Assembly (NCBI RefSeq): GCF_013416555.1
Contig: NZ_JACCFG010000002.1
Location: 248,001 to 312,000, forward strand
Direction of reading: 5' to 3'
From: Sphingomonas sp. R-74633
Lineage (GTDB): Bacteria; Pseudomonadota; Alphaproteobacteria; Sphingomonadales; Sphingomonadaceae
Length of the DNA stretch: 64,000 bases
The stretch's first letter is position 1. Every line of letters begins with the position of its first letter. A program made the position numbers and the translations under genes. Shown here one piece after another: positions 24,062-32,108 of this stretch. Below the pieces are notes generated by a model, which saw only the letters and a list, made by a program, of their open reading frames with translations, ran no database searches and was not told the DNA's origin.

Positions 24062-25527
24062 GCGCGGTCCGCGAGGGCGTCCGCCAGGTCATGGCGTGGC
24101 TGCACGGCTGGACCGGGCTGCTGCTTGGCTGGGTGCTGTTCGTCATGTGCCTCGCCGGCACGCTCAGCGTGTTCAAGCCCGAGATCAGCCAGTGGATGCG
24201 TCCGGAGACCACCGCCAAGGCGGATCCCGCCGATGCGGTGCAGGCGGCAGCGACCTGGCTGACGAAGAATGCCAAAGATACCAACGCCTGGTATTTCAAC
24301 GTGCCCAACGCCCGGATGAACACGGTCGAGGCGACCTATGATAGCGGTGGCACCTTCCTGTACCGGGCGCTCGACCCGGTGAGCGGCGCCCCCGCGCCGC
24401 GCGAGACGCTGGGCGGCGAGTTCTTCTACCGCCTCCATTTCGAGCTCGAGCTCCCCTATCCCTGGGGCCGTCTGCTCGCCTCGATCGCAGGGATGGTGAT
24501 GCTCGTCGCGCTGATCACCGGGATCATCGCGCACCGCCGCATCTTCAAGGACTATTTCACCTTCCGCCCGGCCAAGGGCCAGCGTTCCTGGCTCGACGGC
24601 CATAACGCGCTGGGCATCCTCGCCACACCGTTCCACCTGATGATCACCTTCACCGGGATCGTGACGCTTGCCTCGCTCAACATGCCCTGGGCAATCACAG
24701 CGGCTTATGGCAGCGACTATTTCAATGTCTATCACGACCTAACCCCCGGCGTGTTCGAGCGCGCCAGGGCCAATGTCCCCGTGCCGCTCGCCCCCGTCGC
24801 GCCGATGGTACGCGCGGCGCAGCGTCAGCTCGGCGGCACGGTCGGCCGCGTCTATGTGATCAATCCGGGCGACAAGGCCGCGGTGGTGACGGTGTTCCGC
24901 TCGGATGCCGATCAGCTCGGCTTCAACCCCGCCGAGATGAGCTTTGACGGCGTCACCGGCCAGCCGCTCACGAAATGGATCGAGAACCGGGGCGCCGTGC
25001 AGACCTACAATGTGGTCTATGGTCTCCACATGGCCCGCTTCGCACCGATGGCGACGCGGTGGCTCTATTTCCTCGGCGGGCTGATGCTGACGCTGGCGAT
25101 CGCCACCGGCCTGGTGCTGTGGATCGTCAAGCGCCGCGAGCGCGCGCCGCTCTCGCGCGCCAACCGCGTGCTTGAGCGGCTCAACGCCGGCGTCATCGGC
25201 GGCGTGCCGCTGGGTTGCGCCGCCTATCTGCTCGCCAATCGGCTGCTGCCGCTTGGCCTTGCCGGACGCGCCGAGATGGAGGTGTCGGTGGCGCTGTGGA
25301 CCGCCGCCGCTGCGTTGCTAGCCGGCGCCGCGCTGCCGCCGCGCTGGTCCTGGCCGATCCTCACCGGCGCCTGCGCGCTCGCCTGCCTGTTTGCCGCGCT
25401 GCTGACCTTCTCCGCAAGCCTGGTTTCGGCGGTGCTGGCATTGACTGCGATCGGCTTCGCCCTGCTCGCCCGCAAGCAGCTGCGCGGCCCCGCCAAGCGC
25501 CCCGAGCGCAAGCGGCGCACGGCATGA
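24058..25527 (+). CDS. PepSY-domain membrane protein (siderophore-iron reductase family)
   Basis: The 489-residue protein starts at ATG 24058. It has a first membrane helix near WTGLLLGWVLFVMCLAG, a periplasmic PepSY domain, then helices near LASIAGMVMLVALITGIIAHRR and the conserved block RSWLDGHNALGILATPFHLMITFTG. Further helices fill the C-terminal third, followed by a basic tail. Histidines inside the membrane helices (HGWTG, HRR, HNALG, H in the later LHMARFAP) could hold heme. PepSY proteins of this kind reduce Fe(III)-siderophores, as shown for related FsqB-like proteins. It is coupled to both neighbours by overlaps. Confidence 0.88.
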   Translation: MSAVREGVRQVMAWLHGWTGLLLGWVLFVMCLAGTLSVFKPEISQWMRPETTAKADPADAVQAAATWLTKNAKDTNAWYFNVPNARMNTVEATYDSGGTFLYRALDPVSGAPAPRETLGGEFFYRLHFELELPYPWGRLLASIAGMVMLVALITGIIAHRRIFKDYFTFRPAKGQRSWLDGHNALGILATPFHLMITFTGIVTLASLNMPWAITAAYGSDYFNVYHDLTPGVFERARANVPVPLAPVAPMVRAAQRQLGGTVGRVYVINPGDKAAVVTVFRSDADQLGFNPAEMSFDGVTGQPLTKWIENRGAVQTYNVVYGLHMARFAPMATRWLYFLGGLMLTLAIATGLVLWIVKRRERAPLSRANRVLERLNAGVIGGVPLGCAAYLLANRLLPLGLAGRAEMEVSVALWTAAAALLAGAALPPRWSWPILTGACALACLFAALLTFSASLVSAVLALTAIGFALLARKQLRGPAKRPERKRRTA

Positions 25528-25847
25528 CCATGGCAATCACCGGCCTGCTCTATCTCGGCATGTTCGCGCTCGCCGCGGGCATGTCGCGCAGCGGTCCGCC
25601 GCTGCTCGGCGCGCAGGCCAGGTTAGCGTGGCTCAAGCATCCGGCGCGCTATGGCTGGGCACTGGTCATAGGCTCGGCGCTGCTCGCGATCTTCGCGCGC
25701 GATGGCGGCCAGGCGTTGGTGCTCTGGTTCGGGCTGATCCCGTTCGCCAGCGCGATCATCCTGCTAGGGCTCACCTATCGCCCCGCCGTGCCGCGGGCCT
25801 GCGTCGCCGTAGCCGCGCTGATGATTGCCGCGGCTCCGTTCGCATGA
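25524..25847 (+). CDS. DUF3325-like membrane protein of the iron-uptake operon
   Basis: The 107-residue protein has three to four hydrophobic segments (LLYLGMFALAAGMSR; YGWALVIGSALLAIFARDG; LVLWFGLIPFASAIILLG) and matches DUF3325 in length and in its place behind a PepSY gene. It starts at ATG 25524 within the GGCATGA stop junction of the PepSY gene. Function is unknown; it is probably a small inner-membrane partner. It closes the operon, and tRNA-Ala follows on the other strand. Confidence 0.8.
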   Translation: MTMAITGLLYLGMFALAAGMSRSGPPLLGAQARLAWLKHPARYGWALVIGSALLAIFARDGGQALVLWFGLIPFASAIILLGLTYRPAVPRACVAVAALMIAAAPFA

Positions 25848-25909
25848 ATCGAACGAGCCTGGGCATCGCGCCCATGCATTCCAGTTAAGCTGTTGGGAAA
25901 TAAGGGCGG

Positions 25910-25985
25910 TGGTGGAGCTGAGGGGAATCGAACCCCTGACCTCTGCAGTGCGATTGCAGCGCTCTCCCATCTGAGCTACAGCCCC
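25910..25985 (-). tRNA. tRNA-Ala (anticodon CGC)
   Basis: The minus strand folds as a full cloverleaf: acceptor GGGGCTG/CAGCTCC, D-arm GCTC...GAGC, anticodon stem CTGCA/TGCAG with loop ATCGCAC (anticodon CGC, codon GCG), T-arm AGGGG-TTCGATT-CCCCT, then encoded CCA (25910-25912). It is 76 bases long with CCA. Confidence 0.95.
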
Positions 25986-26187
25986 GCCGCCTGTCTCCGG
26001 GTCGCCCCGGAGAGGCGTCCCATTAGCTGCGCGCGATCCCCAATGCAACCGGCTTGAAACCGGCGCGGCAAAACGCTTCGCCTGCGCGCCGAACGGCGTT
26101 GGAAACATGGAATTTTCCTGGAACCAATCGCCCCTCCTGTCCGCTGAATCCGCACTTATCAGCCAACTGGCAGTGGAGAAGGATTTC

Positions 26188-27048
26188 ATGGACGACCGCT
26201 ACGACGATCCCCGGTATTTCGGCCCCCGGGATCAGTACCAGGCCCCCGGCGCGCGCACCGCAGGGGATCATTATTCCAGTGCCCGCGAATATGCCGCCGC
26301 CGGCGAGATCGGCCGTGGCCGCGGCTATCGCAGCAGCTACGGCAGCGGTGGCTATGGCAATGACCGGGACCGCAGCGGCTATCGTCCCGAACGCAGCAGC
26401 TGGGACAGCCCGCGCTACGACCGCAGCTATGCCAGCCAGGATCGCGGTTACGATAATCGCGGCTATGACAATCGCGGCCAGGATCCTGAGCGCGGCTTCT
26501 TCGACCGTGCCGGCGACGAGGTTCGCTCGTGGTTCGGCGACAGCGAGGCGGAGCGCCGCCGCGAGGCGGATATGCGCTACGATGCGCGCCAGGCGCAGGG
26601 CGACGATCATTATAGCGGCTGGCGCCGCGAGCGGATCGCCGAGCTCGACAATGACTATGACGAATATCGCCGCGAGAACCGTCAGCGCTTCGAGAGCGAG
26701 TTCAACAACTGGCGCACCGATCGCCAGGGCCAGCGCGATGGCCTGCGCCGGGTCGCCGAGCATATGGAAGTCGTCGGCTCGGATGGCCAGCATGTCGGCA
26801 CGGTCGACAAGGTCCGCGGCGATCGCATCCTGCTGACCAAGGGCGACAGCGACGCCGGTGGCCACCACCATTCGATCCCGTCGCGCTGGATCCAGTCGGT
26901 CGATGACAAGGTGATGCTGCGCAAGAGCGCGGCGGAAGCCCAGGCTGCCTGGAAGGACGAGGAGCGCGGCGCGCTGTTCGGCGGACGCGACGATCAGGAC
27001 TGGAATCGCGACCGGAACCTGAACCGGAGCTTCTCCGGGACCTATTGA
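26188..27048 (+). CDS. DUF2171-domain protein with a long Tyr/Arg/Gly-rich N-part
   Basis: The 286-residue protein has an N-terminal half of low complexity, rich in Tyr, Arg, Asp and Gly (short repeats such as RGYDN). A conserved SWFGDSEAERRRE stretch follows, as in envelope-stress proteins. The C-terminal DUF2171 domain (HMEVVGSDGQHVGTVDKV, then HHHSIPSRWIQSVDDKVML) has a PRC-barrel-like pattern. The start at 26188 has GGAGAAGG ahead; the longer frame at 26107 lacks one. No signal peptide is present, so it is probably cytoplasmic. The disordered part and the barrel suggest a general stress role, as reported for relatives. Confidence 0.85.
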   Translation: MDDRYDDPRYFGPRDQYQAPGARTAGDHYSSAREYAAAGEIGRGRGYRSSYGSGGYGNDRDRSGYRPERSSWDSPRYDRSYASQDRGYDNRGYDNRGQDPERGFFDRAGDEVRSWFGDSEAERRREADMRYDARQAQGDDHYSGWRRERIAELDNDYDEYRRENRQRFESEFNNWRTDRQGQRDGLRRVAEHMEVVGSDGQHVGTVDKVRGDRILLTKGDSDAGGHHHSIPSRWIQSVDDKVMLRKSAAEAQAAWKDEERGALFGGRDDQDWNRDRNLNRSFSGTY

Positions 27049-27076
27049 TCCCCAGATAACAGATGTGAGCAGAACT

Positions 27077-27109
27077 GGGCCCGGGAGCAGTTCCCGGGCC
27101 CTTCTTTTT
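27077..27109 (+). terminator. Strong intrinsic terminator after the DUF2171 gene
   Basis: GGGCCCGGGA and TCCCGGGCCC form a 10-bp stem with a short loop, followed by TTCTTTTT. It lies 28 bases after the stop and seven bases ahead of the convergent hydrolase gene. Confidence 0.92.
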
Positions 27110-27115
27110 GGGCGG

Positions 27116-28027
27116 TCAGCCCGCGAGGAACGCGGTCAGTGCGGCGCGGAACGCCTGGGGCTGGTCGAGCATGATGAAGTGGCCGCTCTCGGCGACGCCC
27201 TTCACGGTCACGTTCGCGGCGCCCTTATATTCGCGTGTATAGAGACTGACGACCGGCGCTTCGCCCCCGCGGATCGCCGTCCACGGCACGAGCACGGTGA
27301 TCGGCGTCTTCACGCCTTCGAGCTTGGGCCGGAGATCGGTCTGCAGATCCTCGTACATCGCCTGGCCCGCGACCCGCATGTCCGCCTTGGCCATCCAGCC
27401 GGCGACGATCGCCTGCGACTCTGGCTTCAACGCATTCTGCCGCGCAATCGCCTGGCCCACTGCTTCGGGCAGCGGCTTGCCGTAGAGCCCCGCCATCTGG
27501 TCGCGCATCGCGGCGGCCTGCGGCTGCACCGATTCCACCGTCGAGCCGGGAAAGAAGGCCGATCCGACGAACGGCAGCGCATCGACGATCAGCGCCTTGC
27601 CGACATCGGCCGGATGCGCCTGGGCGAGCATCAGCGCGAGCAGTCCGCCCATCGAATGGCCGACGACCGCGGCGCCAGCGATCTTTCGATCGGTGATCAG
27701 CTTGTGCAGATCGGCCAGCATGCCGGGGAGCAGGTTCTCGCCCAGATTGGCGCCCGGCGCATCGCCGCCAAAGCCGTTGACCTGGACGAGATAGACGGTG
27801 TGCGTCTTCGCCAACTCGGGCGCCACGCCGTCCCATACCGCACGGGGGCTCGAGAGGCCGGGGATCAGGATCACCGGACTGCCCTTGCCGATCACCTGCA
27901 CCGAGATGTGGTCCATCTGGATCAGTTCGGCGGCAGCAGGCGCGGTAGCCGCATGGGCGTCCGGCGCGTGAAGGATCGTCGGGATGCTGGCGGTGGCGAG
28001 CAGAGCGAAGGCAATGCGACGGATCAT
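27116..28027 (-). CDS. Exported alpha/beta hydrolase
   Basis: The 303-residue protein begins with a signal peptide (IRRIAFALLATASIPTILHA, likely cleavage after AHA). An alpha/beta-hydrolase core follows: VILIPGLSSPRAVWDG (oxyanion loop), VVGHSMGGLLALMLA (nucleophile Ser in GHSMG), a late Asp-containing strand and the C-terminal GVAESGHFIMLDQP (catalytic His). It probably cleaves esters or similar bonds in the periplasm; the substrate is unknown. ATG at 28027 has CAAGGAC in front. It follows the XRE gene after five bases on the same strand, so it may be cotranscribed with that module. Confidence 0.87.
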   Translation of the reverse strand: MIRRIAFALLATASIPTILHAPDAHAATAPAAAELIQMDHISVQVIGKGSPVILIPGLSSPRAVWDGVAPELAKTHTVYLVQVNGFGGDAPGANLGENLLPGMLADLHKLITDRKIAGAAVVGHSMGGLLALMLAQAHPADVGKALIVDALPFVGSAFFPGSTVESVQPQAAAMRDQMAGLYGKPLPEAVGQAIARQNALKPESQAIVAGWMAKADMRVAGQAMYEDLQTDLRPKLEGVKTPITVLVPWTAIRGGEAPVVSLYTREYKGAANVTVKGVAESGHFIMLDQPQAFRAALTAFLAG

Positions 28028-28032
28028 GGCAG

Positions 28033-28236
28033 TCAGTCCTTGCGATTGGGGTTGGTGAAGATTTCTTCGATGGTCAGGCCGAACAGGTCGGCGATCTTGA
28101 AGGCGAGCGGGAGCGAGGGGTCGTAGCGGCCGGTCTCGATCGCATTGACGCTCTGGCGCGAAACCTCGAGCCGCTCGGCCAGGTCCTGCTGGCTCCAGCT
28201 GCGCTCGGCGCGCAGCACGCGAAGGCGATTGTTCAC
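28033..28236 (-). CDS. Small XRE-family transcriptional regulator
   Basis: The 67-residue protein is almost only a helix-turn-helix: VNNRLRVLRAERSWSQQDLAERLEVSRQSVNAIETGRYDPSLPLAFKIADLFGLTIEEIF. It is typical of COG1476-like regulators. The start is GTG at 28236, overlapping the stop of the membrane-protein gene in a GTGA junction, with GGAGG upstream. A palindrome in its own promoter is the likely target. The membrane partner suggests the regulator's activity is controlled at the membrane; the signal is unknown. Confidence 0.88.
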   Translation of the reverse strand: MNNRLRVLRAERSWSQQDLAERLEVSRQSVNAIETGRYDPSLPLAFKIADLFGLTIEEIFTNPNRKD

Positions 28237-28643
28237 GCGCCGCCTCCGCGCATCGCCGCGAGCTTGTTGAAGCAATTGCCCACGCCCAGCCCGGCGAACC
28301 ACAGGATCGCCACGTAATATGCATAGACATGAGGCACGAGATCGAAATTCTCGAGGAAGCCCCACGCCGTCGCGATGCTCAGCGCGAAGCCGGTGGCGAC
28401 CAGCGCCTGGCGCGTGACCTGCATGCGCAGATACTCGTCCTGCTCCTCGACGAGATAGCGGCCCAGCACGAAGAACACGCCGATAACCGGAAAGGCGGGC
28501 AGCAGGCCGGCGATATAGCCGAGCGGCCCGTGCAGCGGGTGGTTGCGGGCATAGGCGACCACGCCGAGCAGGATCAGCACATAGCCGGACATCAGCAGCA
28601 TCACCGAAACCAAGTAGCGTTTCTGCGCCCGGTTCATCTTCAT
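28233..28643 (-). CDS. Four-helix membrane protein, partner of the XRE regulator
   Basis: The 136-residue protein has four hydrophobic helices (YLVSVMLLMSGYVLILLGVVA; LGYIAGLLPAFPVIGVFFVLG; ALVATGFALSIATAWGFLE; VYAYYVAILWFAGLGVGN) and a charged middle stretch (GRYLVEEQDEYLRMQV). Pairs of such proteins with a tiny COG1476-type regulator occur in many sphingomonads; no function is established to my knowledge. ATG at 28643 was chosen because AAGGACG lies in front. It is the first gene of the module and is coupled to the regulator by a four-base overlap. Confidence 0.82.
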   Translation of the reverse strand: MKMNRAQKRYLVSVMLLMSGYVLILLGVVAYARNHPLHGPLGYIAGLLPAFPVIGVFFVLGRYLVEEQDEYLRMQVTRQALVATGFALSIATAWGFLENFDLVPHVYAYYVAILWFAGLGVGNCFNKLAAMRGGGA

Positions 28644-28664
28644 GAGTAGCGTCCTTTGCAGTTT

Positions 28665-28702
28665 GTAAAGCACGCTTTACGCTGCAGGACGCGACATGTC
28701 AA
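28665..28702 (-). promoter_or_regulatory. Promoter of the XRE module with a perfect 16-bp palindrome
   Basis: On the minus strand, consensus -35 TTGACA (28697-28702) and TAAAGC (-10, 28674-28679) are 17 bp apart. A perfect palindrome GTAAAGC-AC-GCTTTAC (28665-28680) covers the -10, so a protein bound there would block transcription. The small XRE protein of the operon is the natural candidate. Confidence 0.78.
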
Positions 28703-28740
28703 TGGTACTTTCCATATCGGAAAGCACACCAGACTAAATG

Positions 28741-28920
28741 CTAATCCTGCTTTCCTGTGGGGATCGGATTTGAGTCGATGTGCCAGCCGCTCTGATTGCG
28801 GATCATTGGCTTGCCGCAGCCATCGCACCAGGATCGAAAGGTCGCGCCGTCATTCCACGCGCGGCCGCGGCTGCGGTGGTGTTTGCCGAACAGGCAATAG
28901 ACTGGCTGCAGCAGGCGCAT
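28741..28920 (-). CDS. 59-residue CxxC protein, conserved hypothetical
   Basis: A small gene runs from ATG 28920 to TAG 28741, with GGGGAGG nine bases ahead of the start. The product has YCLFGKHHRSRGRAWNDGATFRSWCDGCGKPMIR: a lone Cys near the start, a basic stretch and WCDGCG with a CxxC pair. Similar small proteins with this CLFG...H and CxxCG layout occur in sphingomonads to my memory, sometimes near polysaccharide genes. A zinc-ribbon role is plausible but not shown. It sits alone between the XRE promoter and the Mur-ligase gene. Confidence 0.78.
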   Translation of the reverse strand: MRLLQPVYCLFGKHHRSRGRAWNDGATFRSWCDGCGKPMIRNQSGWHIDSNPIPTGKQD

Positions 28921-29011
28921 ATGCCGCCTCCCCGGAATCCGACCGGAATGGTGGCACCTTCACTGCGAATGTCTACGATTTTTCGCAGGTACAAGAAAAT
29001 ATTACCGATTT

Positions 29012-30409
29012 TTAATGCGCTAGCTGCGCCAGCATCTCCGCTGCGAGCTGGCTGAGCGTGTCGTCACGGGCGCCCATCAACACGATCCGGTCGCCAGGCC
29101 GGGCGATCGCGACCAGATGCGCCGCTGCCGCCGCGCGCTCTGGGATGTGCAGCGCGTTGCGGCCGGTCGCAGCGATGTCAGCAACAATGTCCGCGCTTGT
29201 CACTTCGCGGCGGGTAGTGCCGCCCTGGTAGACCGGGTCGGGCAGCACGAGCAGGTCGTCCTTGCCCAGCTTGTCGGTCAGCATCGCCACCAGTTCGGCG
29301 CGCATCACCTTGAGCGGACCATAGCCATGCGGCTGGAACAGCAGCAGCAGCCGCCCCTCGAACGCGTGGAGCGTGTCGAGCGTCGCGGCGATCTTGTCCG
29401 GGTTGTGCCCGAAATCGTCGATCACGGCGATGTCGTTCGCCTCGCCGACCAGTTCGAAGCGGCGCTTGAGGCCCAGGAAGCCCTGGATCGCCTGCGCCGC
29501 GTCCTCGATGGGAATTCCGGCAGCCACCGCCGCGCCGATCGCGGCCAGCGCATTGGAGACATTGTGCCGGCCCGGCACCTGCAGAGTCACCGCGATCGGC
29601 GCCTCGCCCTCACCTACCAGCTCGAAGGCGATGCCGTAACGCTGCTCGCGCAGGTTGATCGCGGTCAGGTCGGCGGCGCTGCCGATCGCGAAGGTCACCA
29701 GCCGGTCGCGCAGCATCGTCGCGGCCAGTAGCGCGCCTTCGCCATTGTCGAGGTTGATCACCGCCCTGCCCGATCGCGCGATGAACTCGCCAAACAGCTG
29801 GATCAGCCTCTCCATCGGCATGTGATCGAGGCTGACATTATTGAGCACCGCTACGCCCGGGCGGTACAGCGCGATCGATCCATCGCTCTCGTCGACTTCG
29901 CTTACATAGGCGCTGCCCTGACCAACCAGCGCGCTGGCAAAGGGGGCCTGCGGCGTGACGAAGTTCTTCATCACCGCGCCGTTCATCACCGTGGGATCGC
30001 GGCCCAGGGCGTGGAGGATCCAGCCGATCATCCCGGTGACGGTCGACTTGCCACTGGTGCCCGCCACACCAATCGAGTCCCGCGATGCATTGAACAGCGC
30101 AGCATTCAGCTCCGCGCGCGTCATCCGTTCGTTGCCGAGCTCTGCGGCGCGGCGCGCGTCTGGCACCGTCTCCTCGATCGCGGCCGAGGCGACGACGATC
30201 TGCTCGCTGGAGGTGATTCCGCTGCCATCCTGCGGGAACAGGCCGATGCCGCTCGCCTTCAGGAAGTCGAACTTGGCCGGCAGCCGCGCCTGATCGAGGC
30301 TGCGATCCGATCCCGCCACGCTGGCGCCCTGCCCTGCAAGGATCATCGCCAGCGGCATCATTCCCGATCCACCGATGCCGACGAAGAAGTAAGGTTTGCG
30401 ATGCTCCAT
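29012..30409 (-). CDS. Mur ligase family protein, MurC/Mpl-like (peptidoglycan recycling)
   Basis: The 465-residue protein has all three Mur-ligase domains: a N-terminal Rossmann-like part (FVGIGGSGMMPLAMILAGQG), the ATP P-loop GVAGTSGKSTVTG (about 113-125) and the C-terminal domain starting near RFELVGEAND. MurC and Mpl attach L-Ala or a recycled tripeptide to UDP-MurNAc. The P-loop reads GTSGKST, not the usual GTHGKTT of MurC, so this is a separate branch. It lies divergently 40 bases from ldcA, which makes the recycled tripeptide, so an Mpl-like reaction fits best. It could also be a D-Glu or other amide ligase. Confidence 0.8.
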   Translation of the reverse strand: MEHRKPYFFVGIGGSGMMPLAMILAGQGASVAGSDRSLDQARLPAKFDFLKASGIGLFPQDGSGITSSEQIVVASAAIEETVPDARRAAELGNERMTRAELNAALFNASRDSIGVAGTSGKSTVTGMIGWILHALGRDPTVMNGAVMKNFVTPQAPFASALVGQGSAYVSEVDESDGSIALYRPGVAVLNNVSLDHMPMERLIQLFGEFIARSGRAVINLDNGEGALLAATMLRDRLVTFAIGSAADLTAINLREQRYGIAFELVGEGEAPIAVTLQVPGRHNVSNALAAIGAAVAAGIPIEDAAQAIQGFLGLKRRFELVGEANDIAVIDDFGHNPDKIAATLDTLHAFEGRLLLLFQPHGYGPLKVMRAELVAMLTDKLGKDDLLVLPDPVYQGGTTRREVTSADIVADIAATGRNALHIPERAAAAAHLVAIARPGDRIVLMGARDDTLSQLAAEMLAQLAH

Positions 30410-30449
30410 GGCCTCGCGCTATCGGAAATTCGAAGCAAAGGGGCAAGGC

Positions 30450-31283
30450 ATGCGCATTGGAGTCGTCGCACCGGCACGGACCGTCAGCAGGGAATCCTCG
30501 CTGCGGCTCTCTGCGTTCATGGCGCTGACCTATCCCGACCACGAGATCGTGTTCCATCCGCAATGCTATCTGGAATGGGGCCATTTCGCCGGCACCGACG
30601 AGCAGCGCGCCGCGGCTTTCCTCGAATATGCCAATGATCCGTCCTTCGACGCGATCTGGTTCGCGCGCGGCGGCTATGGCTCGAATCGCATCCTCGACAT
30701 GGTCATGCCCAAGCTCGGGCCGGCGGCGCGGCACAAGACCTATATCGGCTTCTCCGACATGGGCTTCATGCTCGGCGCGCTCTATGCCGCGCGAGTCGGG
30801 CGGGTCGCACACGGATCAATGTCGTCAGGCCTCGGCCAGAAGGATGAGGGCATCTCCGAGGGCTGGGTGCTCGGCTGGCTGATCGACGGCGACAAGCGCG
30901 GGCTCGAGCCGACCCTGGCGGACGGGCGCCCCGCGGCCGCATTCAACCTGTCGATCCTCAACGCGCTGATCGGCACCAAATACCTGCCCGACCTCACCGA
31001 TCACGTCCTCTACATCGAAGAAGTCGACGAGCCGCTCTACCGGATCGACCGGATGATGTTCCAGATGGCGCACGCCACCCAGCTCAAGGGCATTGCCGGT
31101 GTGCGGCTGGGCGCGGTGTCGGCGGTCAAGGACAATGGCGAGGCCGAGGGCAATTACAGTTTCGGCGAAACCATCGACCAGATGATCGTGCGCTGGTGCC
31201 GTGACATGGGGGTGCCCTATCTCGGCCGCGCCGAAATCGGGCATGTCCGCCTGAACCGCGTGGTGCCGTTCGGGCTGATCTAA
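30450..31283 (+). CDS. ldcA: LD-carboxypeptidase (muramoyltetrapeptide carboxypeptidase), S66 family
   Basis: The 277-residue protein fits S66: N-terminal IGVVAPART, then FARGGYGSNRILD, the nucleophile in YIGFSDMGFM, YIEEVDEPLYRIDRM with its Glu, and the C-terminal His in AEIGHVRLN. It removes the terminal D-Ala from cytoplasmic muramoyl tetrapeptides, giving the tripeptide that Mpl-type ligases use. No signal peptide is present, which fits a cytoplasmic recycling enzyme. ATG at 30450 is used; an earlier in-frame start would overlap the divergent ligase gene. Confidence 0.87.
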   Translation: MRIGVVAPARTVSRESSLRLSAFMALTYPDHEIVFHPQCYLEWGHFAGTDEQRAAAFLEYANDPSFDAIWFARGGYGSNRILDMVMPKLGPAARHKTYIGFSDMGFMLGALYAARVGRVAHGSMSSGLGQKDEGISEGWVLGWLIDGDKRGLEPTLADGRPAAAFNLSILNALIGTKYLPDLTDHVLYIEEVDEPLYRIDRMMFQMAHATQLKGIAGVRLGAVSAVKDNGEAEGNYSFGETIDQMIVRWCRDMGVPYLGRAEIGHVRLNRVVPFGLI

Positions 31284-31334
31284 CGCGGCGTTAACCATCT
31301 CCTGCGATCCCTTGGCAAAATCAGGGGACCTTGG

Positions 31335-32108
31335 ATGACGCTGCACAACATCGCCTTCACGCCCGAATTCGTCGCACATCTCGGTCTTATGGGCGTGCGC
31401 GGCGCACCAATCGGCGGGTTTCCGGCACATGCCGAGACGATGTTCGAGGCGCCGGTCGATCTGCGCGGCGCCTATGTGTGGAACACGCCGATCGCGGTTG
31501 GCGCCTTCACCTATCTGGGCGAGGAATCGCATCTCGAGCATGTCCGGATCGGCCGCTACAGCTCGATCGGCAAGCGTGCCCAGGTCGGCCTTTCCACCCA
31601 TCCGACCGGCTGGCTGACCACGTCGGCGCTTGGCTTCATGCCCTTCCCGGCCTTCGAGACCTATTTCATGGACGACGACCCCGCCTGGCAGCGCGCGCTG
31701 CCGGTTGGAGATAATCCCCCAGAGACCACGCATATCGGCAACGATGTGTGGATCGGCGCCAATGCGATGGTGAAGCAGGGCGTGACGATCGGCGACGGCG
31801 CGGTGATCGGGGCGATGAGCGTCGTGACCCGGGACGTGCCACCCTATGCCGTGGTGGCGGGAACGCCGGCGCGGCTGATCCGCATGCGCTTTCCCGATGC
31901 CGTCATCGAACGGATGCTCGCGCTTCGCTGGTGGCAGTATAATCTGCTCGATCTCGCCATCGACCACACTGACCCGATGCAGGCGCTCGATGCGATCGAG
32001 GCGGCGATCGAAGCCGGTCTCCAGCCCTATGCGCCGGAACCGATGAACCTGGCCGCCGAAGCACGCAGCTTCCGCAAGGCGCAGCGGCGTCTGCTCAGGG
32101 CCGCCTAG
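31335..32108 (+). CDS. Left-handed beta-helix acetyltransferase, CatB/xenobiotic-acetyltransferase type
   Basis: The 257-residue protein has a hexapeptide-repeat core ([31 protein letters not shown] and [32 protein letters not shown]), ending in the family's [20 protein letters not shown]. CatB-like enzymes transfer acetyl groups to hydroxyls, for example chloramphenicol or sugars. The substrate is not visible here. A TTAACCAT motif at 31291-31298 precedes it. It converges with and overlaps the methyltransferase gene by 14 bases. Confidence 0.87.
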   Translation: MTLHNIAFTPEFVAHLGLMGVRGAPIGGFPAHAETMFEAPVDLRGAYVWNTPIAVGAFTYLGEESHLEHVRIGRYSSIGKRAQVGLSTHPTGWLTTSALGFMPFPAFETYFMDDDPAWQRALPVGDNPPETTHIGNDVWIGANAMVKQGVTIGDGAVIGAMSVVTRDVPPYAVVAGTPARLIRMRFPDAVIERMLALRWWQYNLLDLAIDHTDPMQALDAIEAAIEAGLQPYAPEPMNLAAEARSFRKAQRRLLRAA

